The notes below the pieces were generated by a model. That model was not told where the DNA came from, made no database searches, and saw nothing but the letters and a program-made list of their open reading frames with translations. 64,000 nt of DNA from Candidatus Sacchlamyda saccharinae (GTDB taxonomy: Bacteria; Chlamydiota; Chlamydiia; Chlamydiales; Rhabdochlamydiaceae), in NCBI GenBank assembly GCA_030408505.1, contig JAUHQI010000002.1, forward strand, positions 346,674-410,673, read 5' to 3'. The translations under genes and the position numbers were made by a program. Every line of letters begins with the position of its first letter. Positions within the stretch are counted from its first letter, which is position 1. Positions 1 to 8,834 of this stretch are shown in pieces.

Positions 1-894
1 ACTGGGATGGGCTTTGTCGTAGACCTCGCGCTTGAGGCGAGAGGAAACTTTAGTATAAATTGTTGTGGTCACAAGGGAACTATGACCTAGGAGGACCTGG
101 ATTGTTTTCAAGTCCATTCCATTTTCTAGCCAATGGGTTGCTATTGTATGGCGGATAGTGTGTGGAGTTACACTTGTAGGCAGGCCTGCAGCAAGAAGGT
201 ACTTGGCAAAGTTCCGGTCTAGCGAGCGCATGGTGATCCGCTTGCCCCATCTATTGAGAAAAATCGCCTCTTTGTCAATATCTTCTCTATCGGGATGATC
301 TAAGTAGTTTTCGATCCATTTGCAGGCTGATTCTGTAATAGGGATGACCCGCTCTTTCTTCCCTTTTCCAAGGATGCGCAGACAGAGATTGGTCGAGTCG
401 AGATCAGAGCGGGAAAGACTACCGAGCTCGCTGATCCGCAGACCAGAGCTGTAGAGGAGCTCCATGATACATCTGTCACGAAAGCCTAAAAGGGTATCGG
501 TATCGGGCTGCGAAAAGAGCCTTTCCACTTGCTCATAGGTGAGGGATTTGGGCAAGCTTTTTTCGAGTTTGGGGCTGTCGATCTCTTCCATCGGATTGGC
601 ACGTACTTTGCGCTCTCTTTTGCAGTAGTTGAAGAAGGAGCGGAGGCAGGCAATCCGGCGCAAGAGGGTCCGCTTGGAAGCTTTAGCGGCAAAATTGAGG
701 TGGGCAAGATAAGCACGCACTAGCCGCTTATCAATCTCATCGAGAGAGGAGATTTCAATCTTTTCTTCGTTAAGAAAATTTTGAAAGGACTGCAAGTCAA
801 TACGGTAGCTTCGCAGTGTATGGACCGAGGCATTTTTGATCGTTTCTAGGTGGTGAAAAAAATCTTTTGTCGCTTCTTCAAACGCTCTTGTCAT
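1..894 (-). CDS. xerC: Tyrosine recombinase XerC/XerD (3' end beyond window)
   Basis: Site-specific tyrosine recombinase, most likely the chromosomal XerC that resolves chromosome dimers with XerD at dif. The frame is open for 298 codons from an ATG at 894 down to base 1, so only a few C-terminal residues are missing compared with the usual ~300. The N-terminal SAM-like core-binding domain covers roughly residues 5-100. The catalytic set is visible: Arg153 (GLRISEL), Lys177 (GKGKK), His245 and Arg248 (HTIRH), His271 (LGHSS) and the nucleophile Tyr280 (TIYTKV). It is divergent from the ABC-F gene with a 33-bp gap. The same neighbours occur in Chlamydia, which argues for a housekeeping Xer protein rather than a phage integrase. 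XerC versus XerD is inferred from synteny. Confidence 0.9.
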   Translation of the reverse strand, partial: MTRAFEEATKDFFHHLETIKNASVHTLRSYRIDLQSFQNFLNEEKIEISSLDEIDKRLVRAYLAHLNFAAKASKRTLLRRIACLRSFFNYCKRERKVRANPMEEIDSPKLEKSLPKSLTYEQVERLFSQPDTDTLLGFRDRCIMELLYSSGLRISELGSLSRSDLDSTNLCLRILGKGKKERVIPITESACKWIENYLDHPDREDIDKEAIFLNRWGKRITMRSLDRNFAKYLLAAGLPTSVTPHTIRHTIATHWLENGMDLKTIQVLLGHSSLVTTTIYTKVSSRLKREVYDKAHPS

Positions 895-928
895 AGGACC
901 CTTTTTCTGGTATGCTAGCTTCATTATA
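895..928. promoter_or_regulatory. Divergent promoter gap xerC / ABC-F
   Basis: The 33-bp gap holds a perfect TATAAT on the minus strand (923-928) about 29 nt ahead of the xerC ATG. On the plus strand an extended -10 (TGG-TATGCT, hexamer 911-916) sits 11 nt ahead of the ABC-F ATG. The xerC copy is followed by an AAGGG Shine-Dalgarno. No clear -35 boxes were identified. Promoter activity is inferred. Confidence 0.4.
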
Positions 929-2514
929 TGATTACGCTTAATTCAGTCACAAAAAAAGTGGGCACGCGCCTGCTGTTCGAAGATGTCACGGTCACTTTTA
1001 ATGAGGGTGCACGCTATGGTCTAACAGGCCCCAATGGCGCTGGCAAGTCTACCCTTTTAAAAATTGTGATGGGGATTGAAGAGCCCACCTCTGGCTCTGT
1101 TTCTTTGCCCCGAAAAGTCGGATTTTTAAAGCAGAACATTGAAGACTACGCCGAGGAGCGGATCATCGATACAATCATCATGGGCAACAAGCGCCTATGG
1201 GATACCCTCGTCGAGCGGGATCGCCTTTATGAAGAAGAGATGACCGACGAAGTGGGCATGCGCCTGGCTGAGCTGGAAGAGATCGTTGGCGAAGAAGATG
1301 GCTATACAGCTGAATCTGATGCCGAGATGCTTTTAGAAGGGATGGGCCTTGCCAAAGAACACTGGCATGAAAAGATGCACACAATCCCAACGGATATCCA
1401 GTTCCGCGTAATGCTCTGCCAAGCTCTGTTTGGCTCGCCACCAGCACTGATTCTCGATGAACCGACCAACCACCTCGACCTCGAGTCGATCACCTGGCTT
1501 GAAAACTTCCTCCATAGTTATAATGGCACGCTGATTGTGGTCAGCCACGACAGACACTTCCTCAATGCAGTCACCACACACATCGCCGACATCGATTTTG
1601 AAACAATCATCCTCTATCCCGGCAACTATGATGAGATGGTCGTGGCCAAAACCTCTGTCCGAGAAAGAGCCGAACTAGACAATAAAGCTAAAGAGAAAAA
1701 AGTCGCCCAGCTAAGGGAATTCGTCTCTAAATTTAGCGCGGGAACAAGAGCTTCTCAGGTCCAGTCTCGCATGCGAGAAATTGAGAGATTGCAGCCGACA
1801 GATCTAAAAAAATCGAACATCCAACGTCCCTACATCCGCTTCTACCCCCCCGAAACCCCTTCTGGCCAGATGGTATACCGGATCGAAGAGATCCAAAAAG
1901 CCTACGATGGTCCTGAGGTGATCAGCGGGTTTTCCTATGACATCATCCGAGGCGATAAGATCGCCATCATTGGAAACAACGGACGCGGGAAAACCACCCT
2001 GCTCAAGATGCTTGCAGGCGTACTCGAGCAAGACCAAGGGCGTATTGATGTTGGCCATCAAGTCAGTATAGGATACTTCCCCCAAAATCACACAGACCTG
2101 ATCGACAAATCGAGTAAAACAACGATCTTCGATTGGCTAAAGAGCAAACGCGACGGTGTCTATGACAAAGACATCCGCAGCATCTTGGGTAAAATGCTAT
2201 TTACCGGCGACGACGCCTTCAAAGAAGTGGGACACCTCTCTGGAGGAGAGACAGCCCGTCTGATTCTCGGAGGTCTAATGCTCTGTAACTACAACGTTCT
2301 CATCCTCGATGAACCGAACAACCACCTCGACCTAGAGGCTGTTTCGGCCCTTGGCTGGGCTCTACAGGACTACAAAGGGACGGTCATCTTCGCCAGTCAT
2401 GACCGCGACCTCATCAACCACGGCTCAAAGAAAATCATCGCTCTGGAAGAAGAGGGGATCTCCCACTTTGACGGCAGCTACGAAGAATATATCAAAGCCA
2501 AAGCAACCACTTGA
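928..2514 (+). CDS. ABC-F family ATPase, YbiT-like
   Basis: Soluble ABC-F protein with two nucleotide-binding domains and no membrane segments, expected to act at the ribosomal E site as a translation factor rather than a transporter. The first Walker A is GPNGAGKST (residues 34-42) and its Walker B region reads LILDEPTNHLD. The second P-loop is GNNGRGKTT, with LSGGE and LILDEPNNHLD. The charged inter-domain linker (about 225-290) is typical of the family. The first ABC signature is degenerate (IPTDIQFRV where LSGGQ is expected), as I recall for E. coli YbiT. The overall length (528 aa) and sequence also resemble YbiT. The gene lies beside xerC as in Chlamydia. The exact ABC-F subtype is inference. 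Confidence 0.88.
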   Translation: MITLNSVTKKVGTRLLFEDVTVTFNEGARYGLTGPNGAGKSTLLKIVMGIEEPTSGSVSLPRKVGFLKQNIEDYAEERIIDTIIMGNKRLWDTLVERDRLYEEEMTDEVGMRLAELEEIVGEEDGYTAESDAEMLLEGMGLAKEHWHEKMHTIPTDIQFRVMLCQALFGSPPALILDEPTNHLDLESITWLENFLHSYNGTLIVVSHDRHFLNAVTTHIADIDFETIILYPGNYDEMVVAKTSVRERAELDNKAKEKKVAQLREFVSKFSAGTRASQVQSRMREIERLQPTDLKKSNIQRPYIRFYPPETPSGQMVYRIEEIQKAYDGPEVISGFSYDIIRGDKIAIIGNNGRGKTTLLKMLAGVLEQDQGRIDVGHQVSIGYFPQNHTDLIDKSSKTTIFDWLKSKRDGVYDKDIRSILGKMLFTGDDAFKEVGHLSGGETARLILGGLMLCNYNVLILDEPNNHLDLEAVSALGWALQDYKGTVIFASHDRDLINHGSKKIIALEEEGISHFDGSYEEYIKAKATT

Positions 2515-2570
2515 CAAGATTATTTTTCTCTGCTTAAGGTGAAGGTGTAACCACTAACCTTGAGGAAATA

Positions 2571-2768
2571 GTGCCTGCACAACCCCTCCCACAAGAACCC
2601 GATATTCAACAAATTGCACAAGACCTAAGACATGCTCTTTCAGAGTTTATGGAAGATCTTGAAAATGCCAGAAGCAAGCCCCACCTAGTGGACAGCCCGC
2701 AAGCGCTAGAGCACTTATCTAATCACATTAAAAACCTACATGCCGTCGCTATTCGCGCAGGAGGATAA
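2571..2768 (+). CDS. Small acidic helical protein, unknown
   Basis: A 65-aa protein not recognised by family. It starts with GTG at 2571, preceded at a good distance by GAGGAAA, which makes it a credible start. It is rich in Glu, Ala and Leu and predicted helical by eye, with no signal peptide, Cys or membrane stretch. Its stop codon directly abuts the ATG of the next small ORF (zero spacing), so the two are probably translated together and may be partners. It lies between the ABC-F gene and the convergent rnz. Confidence 0.55.
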   Translation: MPAQPLPQEPDIQQIAQDLRHALSEFMEDLENARSKPHLVDSPQALEHLSNHIKNLHAVAIRAGG

Positions 2769-3002
2769 ATGCTACAAGAAGATCTAGAAGATGCCGCCTC
2801 CATCATCGATAACATTTTGACCCAACCCCTCTCCGTTCCTGGAGCAAAAGCTGATGTCAGCCTGCTCGATGCCGCCAAAAATTTTGCCTCCAATGAAGCG
2901 ATGACCTCTGACCTTCGTAAAATCCTCCTCTCCTTTTTGCAATTTCCAGCGCAGACAGACACCCTTTTACGGGAGCTAGAAATCATCAAAGAAGAGCTAT
3001 AG
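2769..3002 (+). CDS. Small acidic helical protein, unknown
   Basis: A 77-aa protein, not recognised. The GGAGG ahead of its ATG (2760-2764) lies inside the end of the preceding 65-aa ORF, so translation is probably coupled. The sequence is acidic and leucine-rich (ends LLRELEIIKEEL) and looks alpha-helical or coiled-coil-like. There is no export signal. Both small genes read toward rnz and end about 40 bp from its 3' end. Chaperone- or adaptor-like partner proteins would fit the size and pairing, but nothing in the sequence proves that. Confidence 0.6.
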   Translation: MLQEDLEDAASIIDNILTQPLSVPGAKADVSLLDAAKNFASNEAMTSDLRKILLSFLQFPAQTDTLLRELEIIKEEL

Positions 3003-3043
3003 GCATTCTGTTAGTTTTTATCTCTAGCAGTCATTCATTTGAC

Positions 3044-3949
3044 TCATCGAGGGAAATCAAAGCGCTTGAAGTCGTCCGCGACCTCGGTGTTGGGAAAGAG
3101 GTTTCTGGCCTCTTCAAGGAAGGGGCTTAAGTCAAGGTAGCGGGCGGAAAAATGGGTGAGGATGAGCTGCTGGACGCCTGCTTCTTTAGCGATTTCGGCA
3201 GCTTGTCGAGCGGTGAGGTGGCGGTGTTTTCTCGCTAAGTCCCGGTGCTCTTCTAGGTAGGTTGCCTCACAGAGCAGGGTTTTCGCATCAGCGGCAATTT
3301 TGATGGCATTTCTACAGGGCAAGGTATCGATCACGGTAGAAAAGACATCTCCTTTGCGGACGTAGCCAACATCGGCGAGGGTGATAGTTCTGCCGCCAAC
3401 GGTAAGTGAGCCTTTATCTTCTAGTTCGCGCACAAGCGGACCTTTAATGCCATGGGCTATGAGTTTTTCTTTTTCAAACTTTTGCACATCAGCTTCTTTG
3501 ACTCGATAGCCGAGGTTGTCTACTCCGTGTTTTAAGTAGTAGGCCTCGATTTGGAAGTTGCCATCATCGTGGATGATCCCCTCATCGGAGATGGGGTGCT
3601 CGATCACTTGGATGGTTTCGTGGTAGATGGTTCCAAAGCGGAGGCGATCGAAGTATTTTTTACCTGACGCTGGGTAGTAGCAGTGGATGGGGTGGGTGAC
3701 TTTGTCGAGGTTCAGGCGCATGAGCATTGAGCCAAGGCCCAGGCAATGATCTCCATGAAAGTGGCTGATAAAAATTCGGTTTACACAAGGAGGCGCAACG
3801 TTTGCGAAGATGAATTGACGCTGCGTTCCCTCACCTGGATCAAAGAGAAATCCTTGTTCATTCCAGCGGAGAAGATAGGCGCCGTGGTTACGGCGGCGGG
3901 TCGGTTGCTGCGAGGAGCAGCCGAGGATGATGAGATCTCGTACGCTCAC
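3044..3949 (-). CDS. rnz: Ribonuclease Z
   Basis: tRNA 3' endonuclease of the metallo-beta-lactamase superfamily, which removes 3' trailers from tRNA precursors. The zinc motif HFHGDH is at residues 63-68, and the C-terminal LTHFSARY block is typical of RNase Z. Length (301 aa) is normal. The start is GTG at 3949, overlapping the TGA stop of the upstream rhomboid gene as GTGA (3946-3949), so translation is likely coupled. It is the last gene of the minus-strand run lon, rfaE2, glpG, rnz. Chlamydia has the orthologue between lon and xerC. Confidence 0.93.
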   Translation of the reverse strand: MSVRDLIILGCSSQQPTRRRNHGAYLLRWNEQGFLFDPGEGTQRQFIFANVAPPCVNRIFISHFHGDHCLGLGSMLMRLNLDKVTHPIHCYYPASGKKYFDRLRFGTIYHETIQVIEHPISDEGIIHDDGNFQIEAYYLKHGVDNLGYRVKEADVQKFEKEKLIAHGIKGPLVRELEDKGSLTVGGRTITLADVGYVRKGDVFSTVIDTLPCRNAIKIAADAKTLLCEATYLEEHRDLARKHRHLTARQAAEIAKEAGVQQLILTHFSARYLDLSPFLEEARNLFPNTEVADDFKRFDFPR

Positions 3950-5058
3950 TTAGCCCCCCTACTAAAAAAGTTTATCCTTCCGAGAAGATATCCAGTGACA
4001 CCCCCAACGATGTGGGCGGTGTTCGCAATGCCTACAGAGATCTCTTTTGCAAAGACCAGTGACGAGACTAGAGAGAGGATCTCTAGACCAACCATGGCAA
4101 AAAGATAAATGAGGACAAATGTGAAGGTGGTACGATTTAAGGGATACCCTTCCCATGGGGCTGTTTTTTGTCTGGCCCAAATGAAGCCAACAAGACCTAT
4201 GACAACACCTGAAAATCCAAGGAAATAGGGGCCGCTAATAAGGTATTGGCAGACGTTAGATACGACTCCAACAATGAGGATAAAGAGAAGGATTTTAAAG
4301 CGCGAGAGCCTCTCTTCTACTTGCCTGAGTAATATCCAGGCCCAAGCCATGTTGAATAGGATATGGAGCAAACCCCCATGCAGAAAGATAGGGGTGAGGA
4401 GGCGCCAAATTTGACCTTCTCGAATTTTTGTAAACATGGGCCCATCTGCATCTTCTGCGCCCAAAGCTAAGGAAAGTATTCCTTGCCAGGATGGAATCTG
4501 CTCTAAGGGCTTTAGGGTGCTAACAGGCACTTCTTCGAGCTCTTTGTATTGTTTGAAATTCTGATCCTTTAAAAGAGCATCGATTTTTTGGTTTTTTTCT
4601 GGATAGTCGAACATGTAGTGCTGCTGAATCGGAGTCATGCCGATTAGGACCGCTACGGGACCATCTTCTTGGACCATCTTGTATTGCTGCATGCTGTTAA
4701 GAAAGTAGAGCAACACGCAGAGAAAGATCACAAAATAGGTAAGTGGGTAAGATCGGATTTTTCGCGTCTCTGGAGGCAGGGAGACTTTTCTCGTTTCTGT
4801 CTCTTTCTCTTCAGCGATCAGGTCAGGGGGTTGTGGAGGGACTTTGGGGAAGTCCACTTTGGCGTATTTGGGATCGCTTGGATTTTGTATAAATTCTTGC
4901 AAATATTGCTGCGCCACTTCGGTGGCATCTTCTTCATAGATCCAAATCGCTACATTTTCGTTTGTCTTTTCGTAGGTGCTATGAATCCCTTCCGTTAAAA
5001 GAAATGAATAGAAGACAAAAGCTTGTTTCTCGTTTTCGAGATGTCCAATCAGTCGCAT
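3946..5058 (-). CDS. glpG: Rhomboid intramembrane serine protease, GlpG-like
   Basis: Membrane serine protease of the rhomboid family (370 aa), which cleaves transmembrane substrates within the bilayer. The N-terminal ~75 residues resemble the cytoplasmic domain of GlpG (NPSDPKYA region). A single hydrophobic helix at about 105-122 is followed by a long loop and then the rhomboid core. In the core I see [13 protein letters not shown], the nucleophile Ser283 in GFSGVV, and the partner His349 in NTAHIVGG. All catalytic elements are present, so it should be active. It overlaps rfaE2 by 10 bp upstream and rnz by 4 bp downstream, consistent with one operon. Confidence 0.9.
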   Translation of the reverse strand: MRLIGHLENEKQAFVFYSFLLTEGIHSTYEKTNENVAIWIYEEDATEVAQQYLQEFIQNPSDPKYAKVDFPKVPPQPPDLIAEEKETETRKVSLPPETRKIRSYPLTYFVIFLCVLLYFLNSMQQYKMVQEDGPVAVLIGMTPIQQHYMFDYPEKNQKIDALLKDQNFKQYKELEEVPVSTLKPLEQIPSWQGILSLALGAEDADGPMFTKIREGQIWRLLTPIFLHGGLLHILFNMAWAWILLRQVEERLSRFKILLFILIVGVVSNVCQYLISGPYFLGFSGVVIGLVGFIWARQKTAPWEGYPLNRTTFTFVLIYLFAMVGLEILSLVSSLVFAKEISVGIANTAHIVGGVTGYLLGRINFFSRGAK

Positions 5059-5567
5059 GTTTTCCGTATTTTATTGATGAGGTTTGTCGTTGAGTATCCG
5101 TCAATGAGTTTTACAATATGCAATCTGCCACCATGTTTTTTGACAATGGGGCCTTCGATGCAGTCTTCTCCATATTCCCCTCCATTTACATGCACATCAG
5201 GGCGGATTTTTTCAAGAACTTGACAGGGATCTGTTTCTACAAACCAGCTCACGCAATCAACCATTTCAAGTGCAGCTATGTTTTGCAATCGTACTTCAAG
5301 AGGATTTAGGGGACGATTTGGGTTTTTGTAAGCTTGGATGGAGGCATCGGTGTTGAGCAAAACAAGGAGAAGATCGGCTTGCTGTTTTGCTTGGTAGAGC
5401 ATCTCTAAGTGTCCTGGATGGAGAAGATCAAAGCTCCCATTGAGCGTTGCGATTGTCCTTCCGTTTTCTTTTAAGTTTTTAGAAAACTCTTCCAGTGCAT
5501 TTGGCTCGACATACTTTTTTTGGATGGCAGCTTTGAAGGTGCTATTTTTTTCTATTTGGGAAAGCAA
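5049..5567 (-). CDS. rfaE2: Heptose-1-phosphate adenylyltransferase (HldE C-terminal type)
   Basis: Single-domain nucleotidyltransferase matching the C-terminal half of HldE/RfaE. It converts D-glycero-beta-D-manno-heptose 1-phosphate plus ATP to the ADP-sugar for LPS inner core synthesis. The nucleotide-binding motif NGSFDLLHPGHL and the later VNGGEYG and GYSTTNLI blocks are clear. There is no kinase domain, so the kinase would be encoded elsewhere. A longer frame reaches 5642, but it would overlap lon by 101 bp. The TTG at 5567 has an AGGAGG 9 nt upstream and gives 172 aa, so I prefer it (TTG at 5573 is the alternative). It is consistent with the WaaF gene at 47-48 kb. Confidence 0.85.
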   Translation of the reverse strand: MLSQIEKNSTFKAAIQKKYVEPNALEEFSKNLKENGRTIATLNGSFDLLHPGHLEMLYQAKQQADLLLVLLNTDASIQAYKNPNRPLNPLEVRLQNIAALEMVDCVSWFVETDPCQVLEKIRPDVHVNGGEYGEDCIEGPIVKKHGGRLHIVKLIDGYSTTNLINKIRKTCD

Positions 5568-7962
5568 TGTCAAATACCTCCTCGTAGTGAGATGCGAAGT
5601 GGATCTGGAAGCCTTTGGTGATATAGTCATCAAGCTCTTCAATATCTCGCTGGTTGTCTTTGGGGAAAATCAGCGTCTTGAGTTTCGAGCGCCTTGCCGC
5701 AATCACCTTTTCTTTTACACCCCCAATAGGCAAAACCATACCGGTAAGGGTCAATTCCCCTGTCATACCTAGATCATTTTTTACAGGTTTCTTTAAGAGA
5801 AGAGAGTAGAGGGCCGTTGCCATTGTAATGCCAGCAGAGGGCCCATCTTTTGGCGTGGCCCCTTCAGGAATATGGATATGGACTTGATGGTCTGGAAAAA
5901 AGGATTTTTGCGGAGCGAGCTTTTCTAGTGAACTATGAACGTAATTCCAGGCGATTTCCGAGGACTCCTTCATTACATCTCCTGCTTGCCCAGTGAGTTT
6001 CATGATGGTTTTGGGCGAGCGCATTTCAATGGCCTCGATGTAGAGTGTGGCACCGCCCATAGAGGTCCACGCAAGACCCATAGAAACCCCAATTGGGGTC
6101 CTTTTGAAATAACGATCGCTTGTGAAGATGGGTTTGCCCAGGTACCCCTTGAGATCCTTTTCAGTGACTTTAGCTTTTATGCGAGCAGTTTTTTTCTTTC
6201 CTTCTTCCGTTTTTACGATTTTAATGGCTATTTTACGAAGCACTTTTTTGATATAGTTCTCAAAACTACGAACACCTGCTTCTCTTGCATACCCATTGAT
6301 CATTTGCTTGAGGGCTGCAGTATCAAATGAGACATCTGCTGCTTTGAGCCCCATCTCTTTTCGATTACGGGGAATGAGATAATTTTTTGCGATTTGCACC
6401 TTTTCTTCCATGATGTAGCCAGATAAGCGCATCACTTCCGAGCGGTCTCGCAATGGTTCTGGAATGCTATCGAGAACATTGGCAGTAAGAATAAAAAGGA
6501 CATTGGAGAGGTCGACACGTACATCGAGGTAGTGGTCGAGAAAGTCTTTGTTTTGCTCTGGATCGAGCACTTCAAGAAGAGCAGATGCCGGATCGCCTTG
6601 GTAACTCATCCCAATTTTATCCACCTCATCGATCATGATGACAGGATTCATCACTTCTACCTGCTTAAGAGCTTGCACAATTTTTCCAGGCATTGCACCC
6701 ACATAGGTACGGCGGTGGCCTTTGATCTCAGCTTCATCACGCATACCCCCAACAGAGAAGCGGTAGAATTTGCGTCCCAAAGATCTCGCAATACTTTTTC
6801 CGATACTCGTTTTACCCACCCCGGGCGGGCCAGTTAAAGTGATGATACTCCCTTTCACTCCGCCAGAGAGTTTCCCAACAGCAATGAACTCTAAAATGCG
6901 CTCTTTGATATCTTCGAGACCATAGTGATCTTCTTTCAATATTTTCTCAGCGGCCCCTAAGTCGTGCTGCTCATCTGTACCAATTCCCCCACTAAAAATC
7001 CCCCATGGGATAACGGTGAGCCAATCGAGGTAGTTGCGGCAAACAGAATACTCTGAAGACTGCACCTCTAAGATATTTAGCTTGTCCACTTCGTCCTGAA
7101 TCACCTTCATGACGTCTTCTGGAACTGCTCTTTTAGAAAGGCGCTCTTCGAACTTTTCGATATCGAGAGATCTATCTTCTTTTTCGATCCCCAGTTCTTT
7201 TTTAATCGTTTTGAGCTGTTCTCTTAAGAAAAACTCGCGCTGAGAATTCGAGATCGTCGCTTCGATTTTTTGATTGATACTACTTTGCAGTTTTGAGAGA
7301 TCGAGCTCTTGCTTGAGCAGTATGAGAGCTTTCTCGATCCGATCGTGCAGATCAAAAGCTTCTAAAACCCCTTGCAGTTCATCTCGAGAGGCGGTTGTAA
7401 GCGCAACTGCAAAATCGGCTAATTTACCCGGCTCAGTAAAGTCTGAGTGGCTTAAGAAAACCTGAAGTTCTTCCTTAAATAGAGGATTGAGCTTCAAAAG
7501 CTCCTTAATGGTAGTGATGATACTCATCGAGTAGGCTTTCAGATCTTTGGTGTGCTCATTTGCAGCTGGATCGTCGTGATATTCCACCTTGGCAGCTAAA
7601 AATTTGGTTTTAGCAATCCGCTTTTTTATTGTGATCCTCTTCTCCATATTGAGAATCACTTGCGCTCCCCCCTGCTCCATAGGGATGATCCGTAAAATTT
7701 TTGCCGAAACACCAACGGGGTGGAAGTCATCTACTGATAGCTCGTAAATATTTGCCGTTTCTTCCTTAGTTAGAAAGAGCCCCATTGTCTTGTGATCGGT
7801 TGTAGACACCTGCTTGAGCATTTCATAATAAATGCCAGGCTCGATAACCAAAGGAGCGGCCATTCCTGGGAAAAAGGGGCGTTTGGATAGGGGGACTAAA
7901 AATAGATCTACTGGGTCTGCGACAATTTCGACTTTATCTTCTTTCTTTGGCTTCTTACTCAA
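5542..7962 (-). CDS. lon: ATP-dependent protease Lon
   Basis: AAA+ serine protease that degrades misfolded and regulatory proteins in the cytosol. Domains in order are the N-terminal substrate domain (about 20-240), a coiled region, the AAA+ module with GPPGVGKTS (about 377-385) and IMIDEVDKIG, and the peptidase domain with the Ser/Lys dyad (Ser709 in DGPSAGIT, Lys752 in GGVKEK). An open frame extends to 8061, but that would overlap the divergent tsaB. The TTG at 7962 follows a GGAGA at good spacing and gives 806 aa, close to Chlamydia Lon. First gene of the lon, rfaE2, glpG, rnz run. Confidence 0.95.
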   Translation of the reverse strand: MSKKPKKEDKVEIVADPVDLFLVPLSKRPFFPGMAAPLVIEPGIYYEMLKQVSTTDHKTMGLFLTKEETANIYELSVDDFHPVGVSAKILRIIPMEQGGAQVILNMEKRITIKKRIAKTKFLAAKVEYHDDPAANEHTKDLKAYSMSIITTIKELLKLNPLFKEELQVFLSHSDFTEPGKLADFAVALTTASRDELQGVLEAFDLHDRIEKALILLKQELDLSKLQSSINQKIEATISNSQREFFLREQLKTIKKELGIEKEDRSLDIEKFEERLSKRAVPEDVMKVIQDEVDKLNILEVQSSEYSVCRNYLDWLTVIPWGIFSGGIGTDEQHDLGAAEKILKEDHYGLEDIKERILEFIAVGKLSGGVKGSIITLTGPPGVGKTSIGKSIARSLGRKFYRFSVGGMRDEAEIKGHRRTYVGAMPGKIVQALKQVEVMNPVIMIDEVDKIGMSYQGDPASALLEVLDPEQNKDFLDHYLDVRVDLSNVLFILTANVLDSIPEPLRDRSEVMRLSGYIMEEKVQIAKNYLIPRNRKEMGLKAADVSFDTAALKQMINGYAREAGVRSFENYIKKVLRKIAIKIVKTEEGKKKTARIKAKVTEKDLKGYLGKPIFTSDRYFKRTPIGVSMGLAWTSMGGATLYIEAIEMRSPKTIMKLTGQAGDVMKESSEIAWNYVHSSLEKLAPQKSFFPDHQVHIHIPEGATPKDGPSAGITMATALYSLLLKKPVKNDLGMTGELTLTGMVLPIGGVKEKVIAARRSKLKTLIFPKDNQRDIEELDDYITKGFQIHFASHYEEVFDIAFPNRKK
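5565..5582 (-). promoter_or_regulatory. Strong RBS that sets the rfaE2 start inside lon
   Basis: On the minus strand a full AGGAGG (5577-5582) lies inside the last codons of lon. It is followed by two in-frame TTG codons at 5573 (3 nt away) and 5567 (9 nt away). The spacing favours 5567. The overlap with lon (stop at 5542) implies coupled translation. Confidence 0.6.
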
Positions 7963-8017
7963 AATTTCTCCATGAATATCCCACAAGTCTATCAACTTAA
8001 GAAAAAACCTGCAATGT

Positions 8018-8025
8018 GCTATCCT
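8018..8025 (+). promoter_or_regulatory. Extended -10 just upstream of tsaB
   Basis: The 69-bp gap between lon and tsaB contains an extended -10 (TGC-TATCCT, hexamer 8020-8025). Only six bases separate it from the tsaB ATG at 8032, which would put the transcription start at or next to the ATG (leaderless mRNA). No Shine-Dalgarno precedes this ATG. Inferred from sequence only. Confidence 0.35.
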
Positions 8026-8031
8026 ACTTGC

Positions 8032-8568
8032 ATGAAAGGACTGATTCTCGATTCTAGCCAAAACATTTCTCTATTGGGCCTCTCCGAAGAAGGAAGCCTT
8101 ACTAAAAGCCACAGCATACCGGGCAAATCCTCCTCTTTACTGCCAGCTCTAAAGGACTTTTGTGAACTCGATAAGCTACAATTCATTGCCGTAGGCATTG
8201 GCCCTGGCTCTTACATGGGCCTGAGATCAGCTGCCACCATTGCCAAAACCCTCTCCTTTGCTCTAGGAATTCCGCTCATCGAATTTTCCTCCCCCCTTGC
8301 CTTTCTGCCTCCTGGGGACGAAAAATGGACCATTGTAGGTGATGCTAAAATGAGTAAACTTTTTACTATGACAGGAGATAGTGCGGAAGGATTTACTGCC
8401 CCTAAACTGATTTCTTCAGAAAAATTTATTGCCCCTTCAGGACCCATATTAGACCTTAGAGAAGAACTCACTCCCCTCCTAGACCGAGTTGCAGGATATG
8501 CTCACCAGCAGTTTATTCAAGGAAATATTACCCATGCAAACGAGCTCCAACTGCAATACCTGAGGTAA
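8032..8568 (+). CDS. tsaB: tRNA t6A biosynthesis protein TsaB
   Basis: Non-catalytic ASKHA-fold partner of TsaD in N6-threonylcarbamoyladenosine formation on ANN-decoding tRNAs. The start ATG at 8032 gives MKGLILDSS, the expected first strand. The hallmark block GIGPGSYMGLRSA follows at about 60-72, then AKTLSFALGIPL. At 178 aa it is slightly short but within range. A longer frame from 7972 adds a non-homologous leader overlapping the lon start region and is not favoured. It is followed by rpsU and dnaJ, as in Chlamydia. Confidence 0.85.
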   Translation: MKGLILDSSQNISLLGLSEEGSLTKSHSIPGKSSSLLPALKDFCELDKLQFIAVGIGPGSYMGLRSAATIAKTLSFALGIPLIEFSSPLAFLPPGDEKWTIVGDAKMSKLFTMTGDSAEGFTAPKLISSEKFIAPSGPILDLREELTPLLDRVAGYAHQQFIQGNITHANELQLQYLR

Positions 8569-8572
8569 GGCA

Positions 8573-8601
8573 TTGAAAAATAAGTGTAGGCCAACTAGAA
8601 T
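8573..8601 (+). promoter_or_regulatory. Sigma70-type promoter for rpsU-dnaJ
   Basis: TTGAAA (8573-8578) and TAGAAT (8596-8601) are separated by exactly 17 bp. This predicts a start near 8608 and a ~35-nt leader to the rpsU ATG at 8643, which is preceded by GAAGGA. Confidence 0.65.
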
Positions 8602-8642
8602 GGCTACATTGATGAATTTCAAACTTTGAAGGATTACTCTAG

Positions 8643-8825
8643 ATGACAAGTGTAAAAGTGCGCGCTGGTGAATCGATCGAAAAAGCTCTCCGCGTTCTCA
8701 AGAAAAAACTCGACAAAGAAGGCGTCATGAAAGCGACCAAAGCTAAGCGTTTCTACGACAAACCCTCTGTCAGAGGAAGAGCAAAATCTAAAGCAGCTCT
8801 CAAGCATAAGAAAAGAGCTTACTAA
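8643..8825 (+). CDS. rpsU: 30S ribosomal protein S21
   Basis: Small basic protein of the 30S platform near the anti-Shine-Dalgarno, needed for initiation. The 60-aa sequence has the family core [17 protein letters not shown] and the Lys/Arg-rich C-terminus, and FYDKPSVR is close to what I recall of chlamydial S21. The ATG has a good GAAGGA ribosome site, and a 17-bp-spaced promoter lies just upstream. dnaJ begins 9 bp after the stop, so the two are probably co-transcribed. Confidence 0.95.
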   Translation: MTSVKVRAGESIEKALRVLKKKLDKEGVMKATKAKRFYDKPSVRGRAKSKAALKHKKRAY

Positions 8826-8834
8826 ATATTACTT

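Noticed and set aside
1-894. Xer-like gene as a sign of an integrated phage or island
   Set aside because: Neighbours and full motif set match chromosomal xerC of Chlamydia; no phage genes are nearby.
5568-5642. Longer rfaE2 start at 5642
   Set aside because: It would overlap lon by 101 bp and add residues without homology, while a strong AGGAGG with TTG lies at 5567-5582.
7963-8061. Longer lon start at 8061
   Set aside because: It would overlap the divergent tsaB start and its promoter. The TTG at 7962 has a ribosome site and gives the expected N-terminus.
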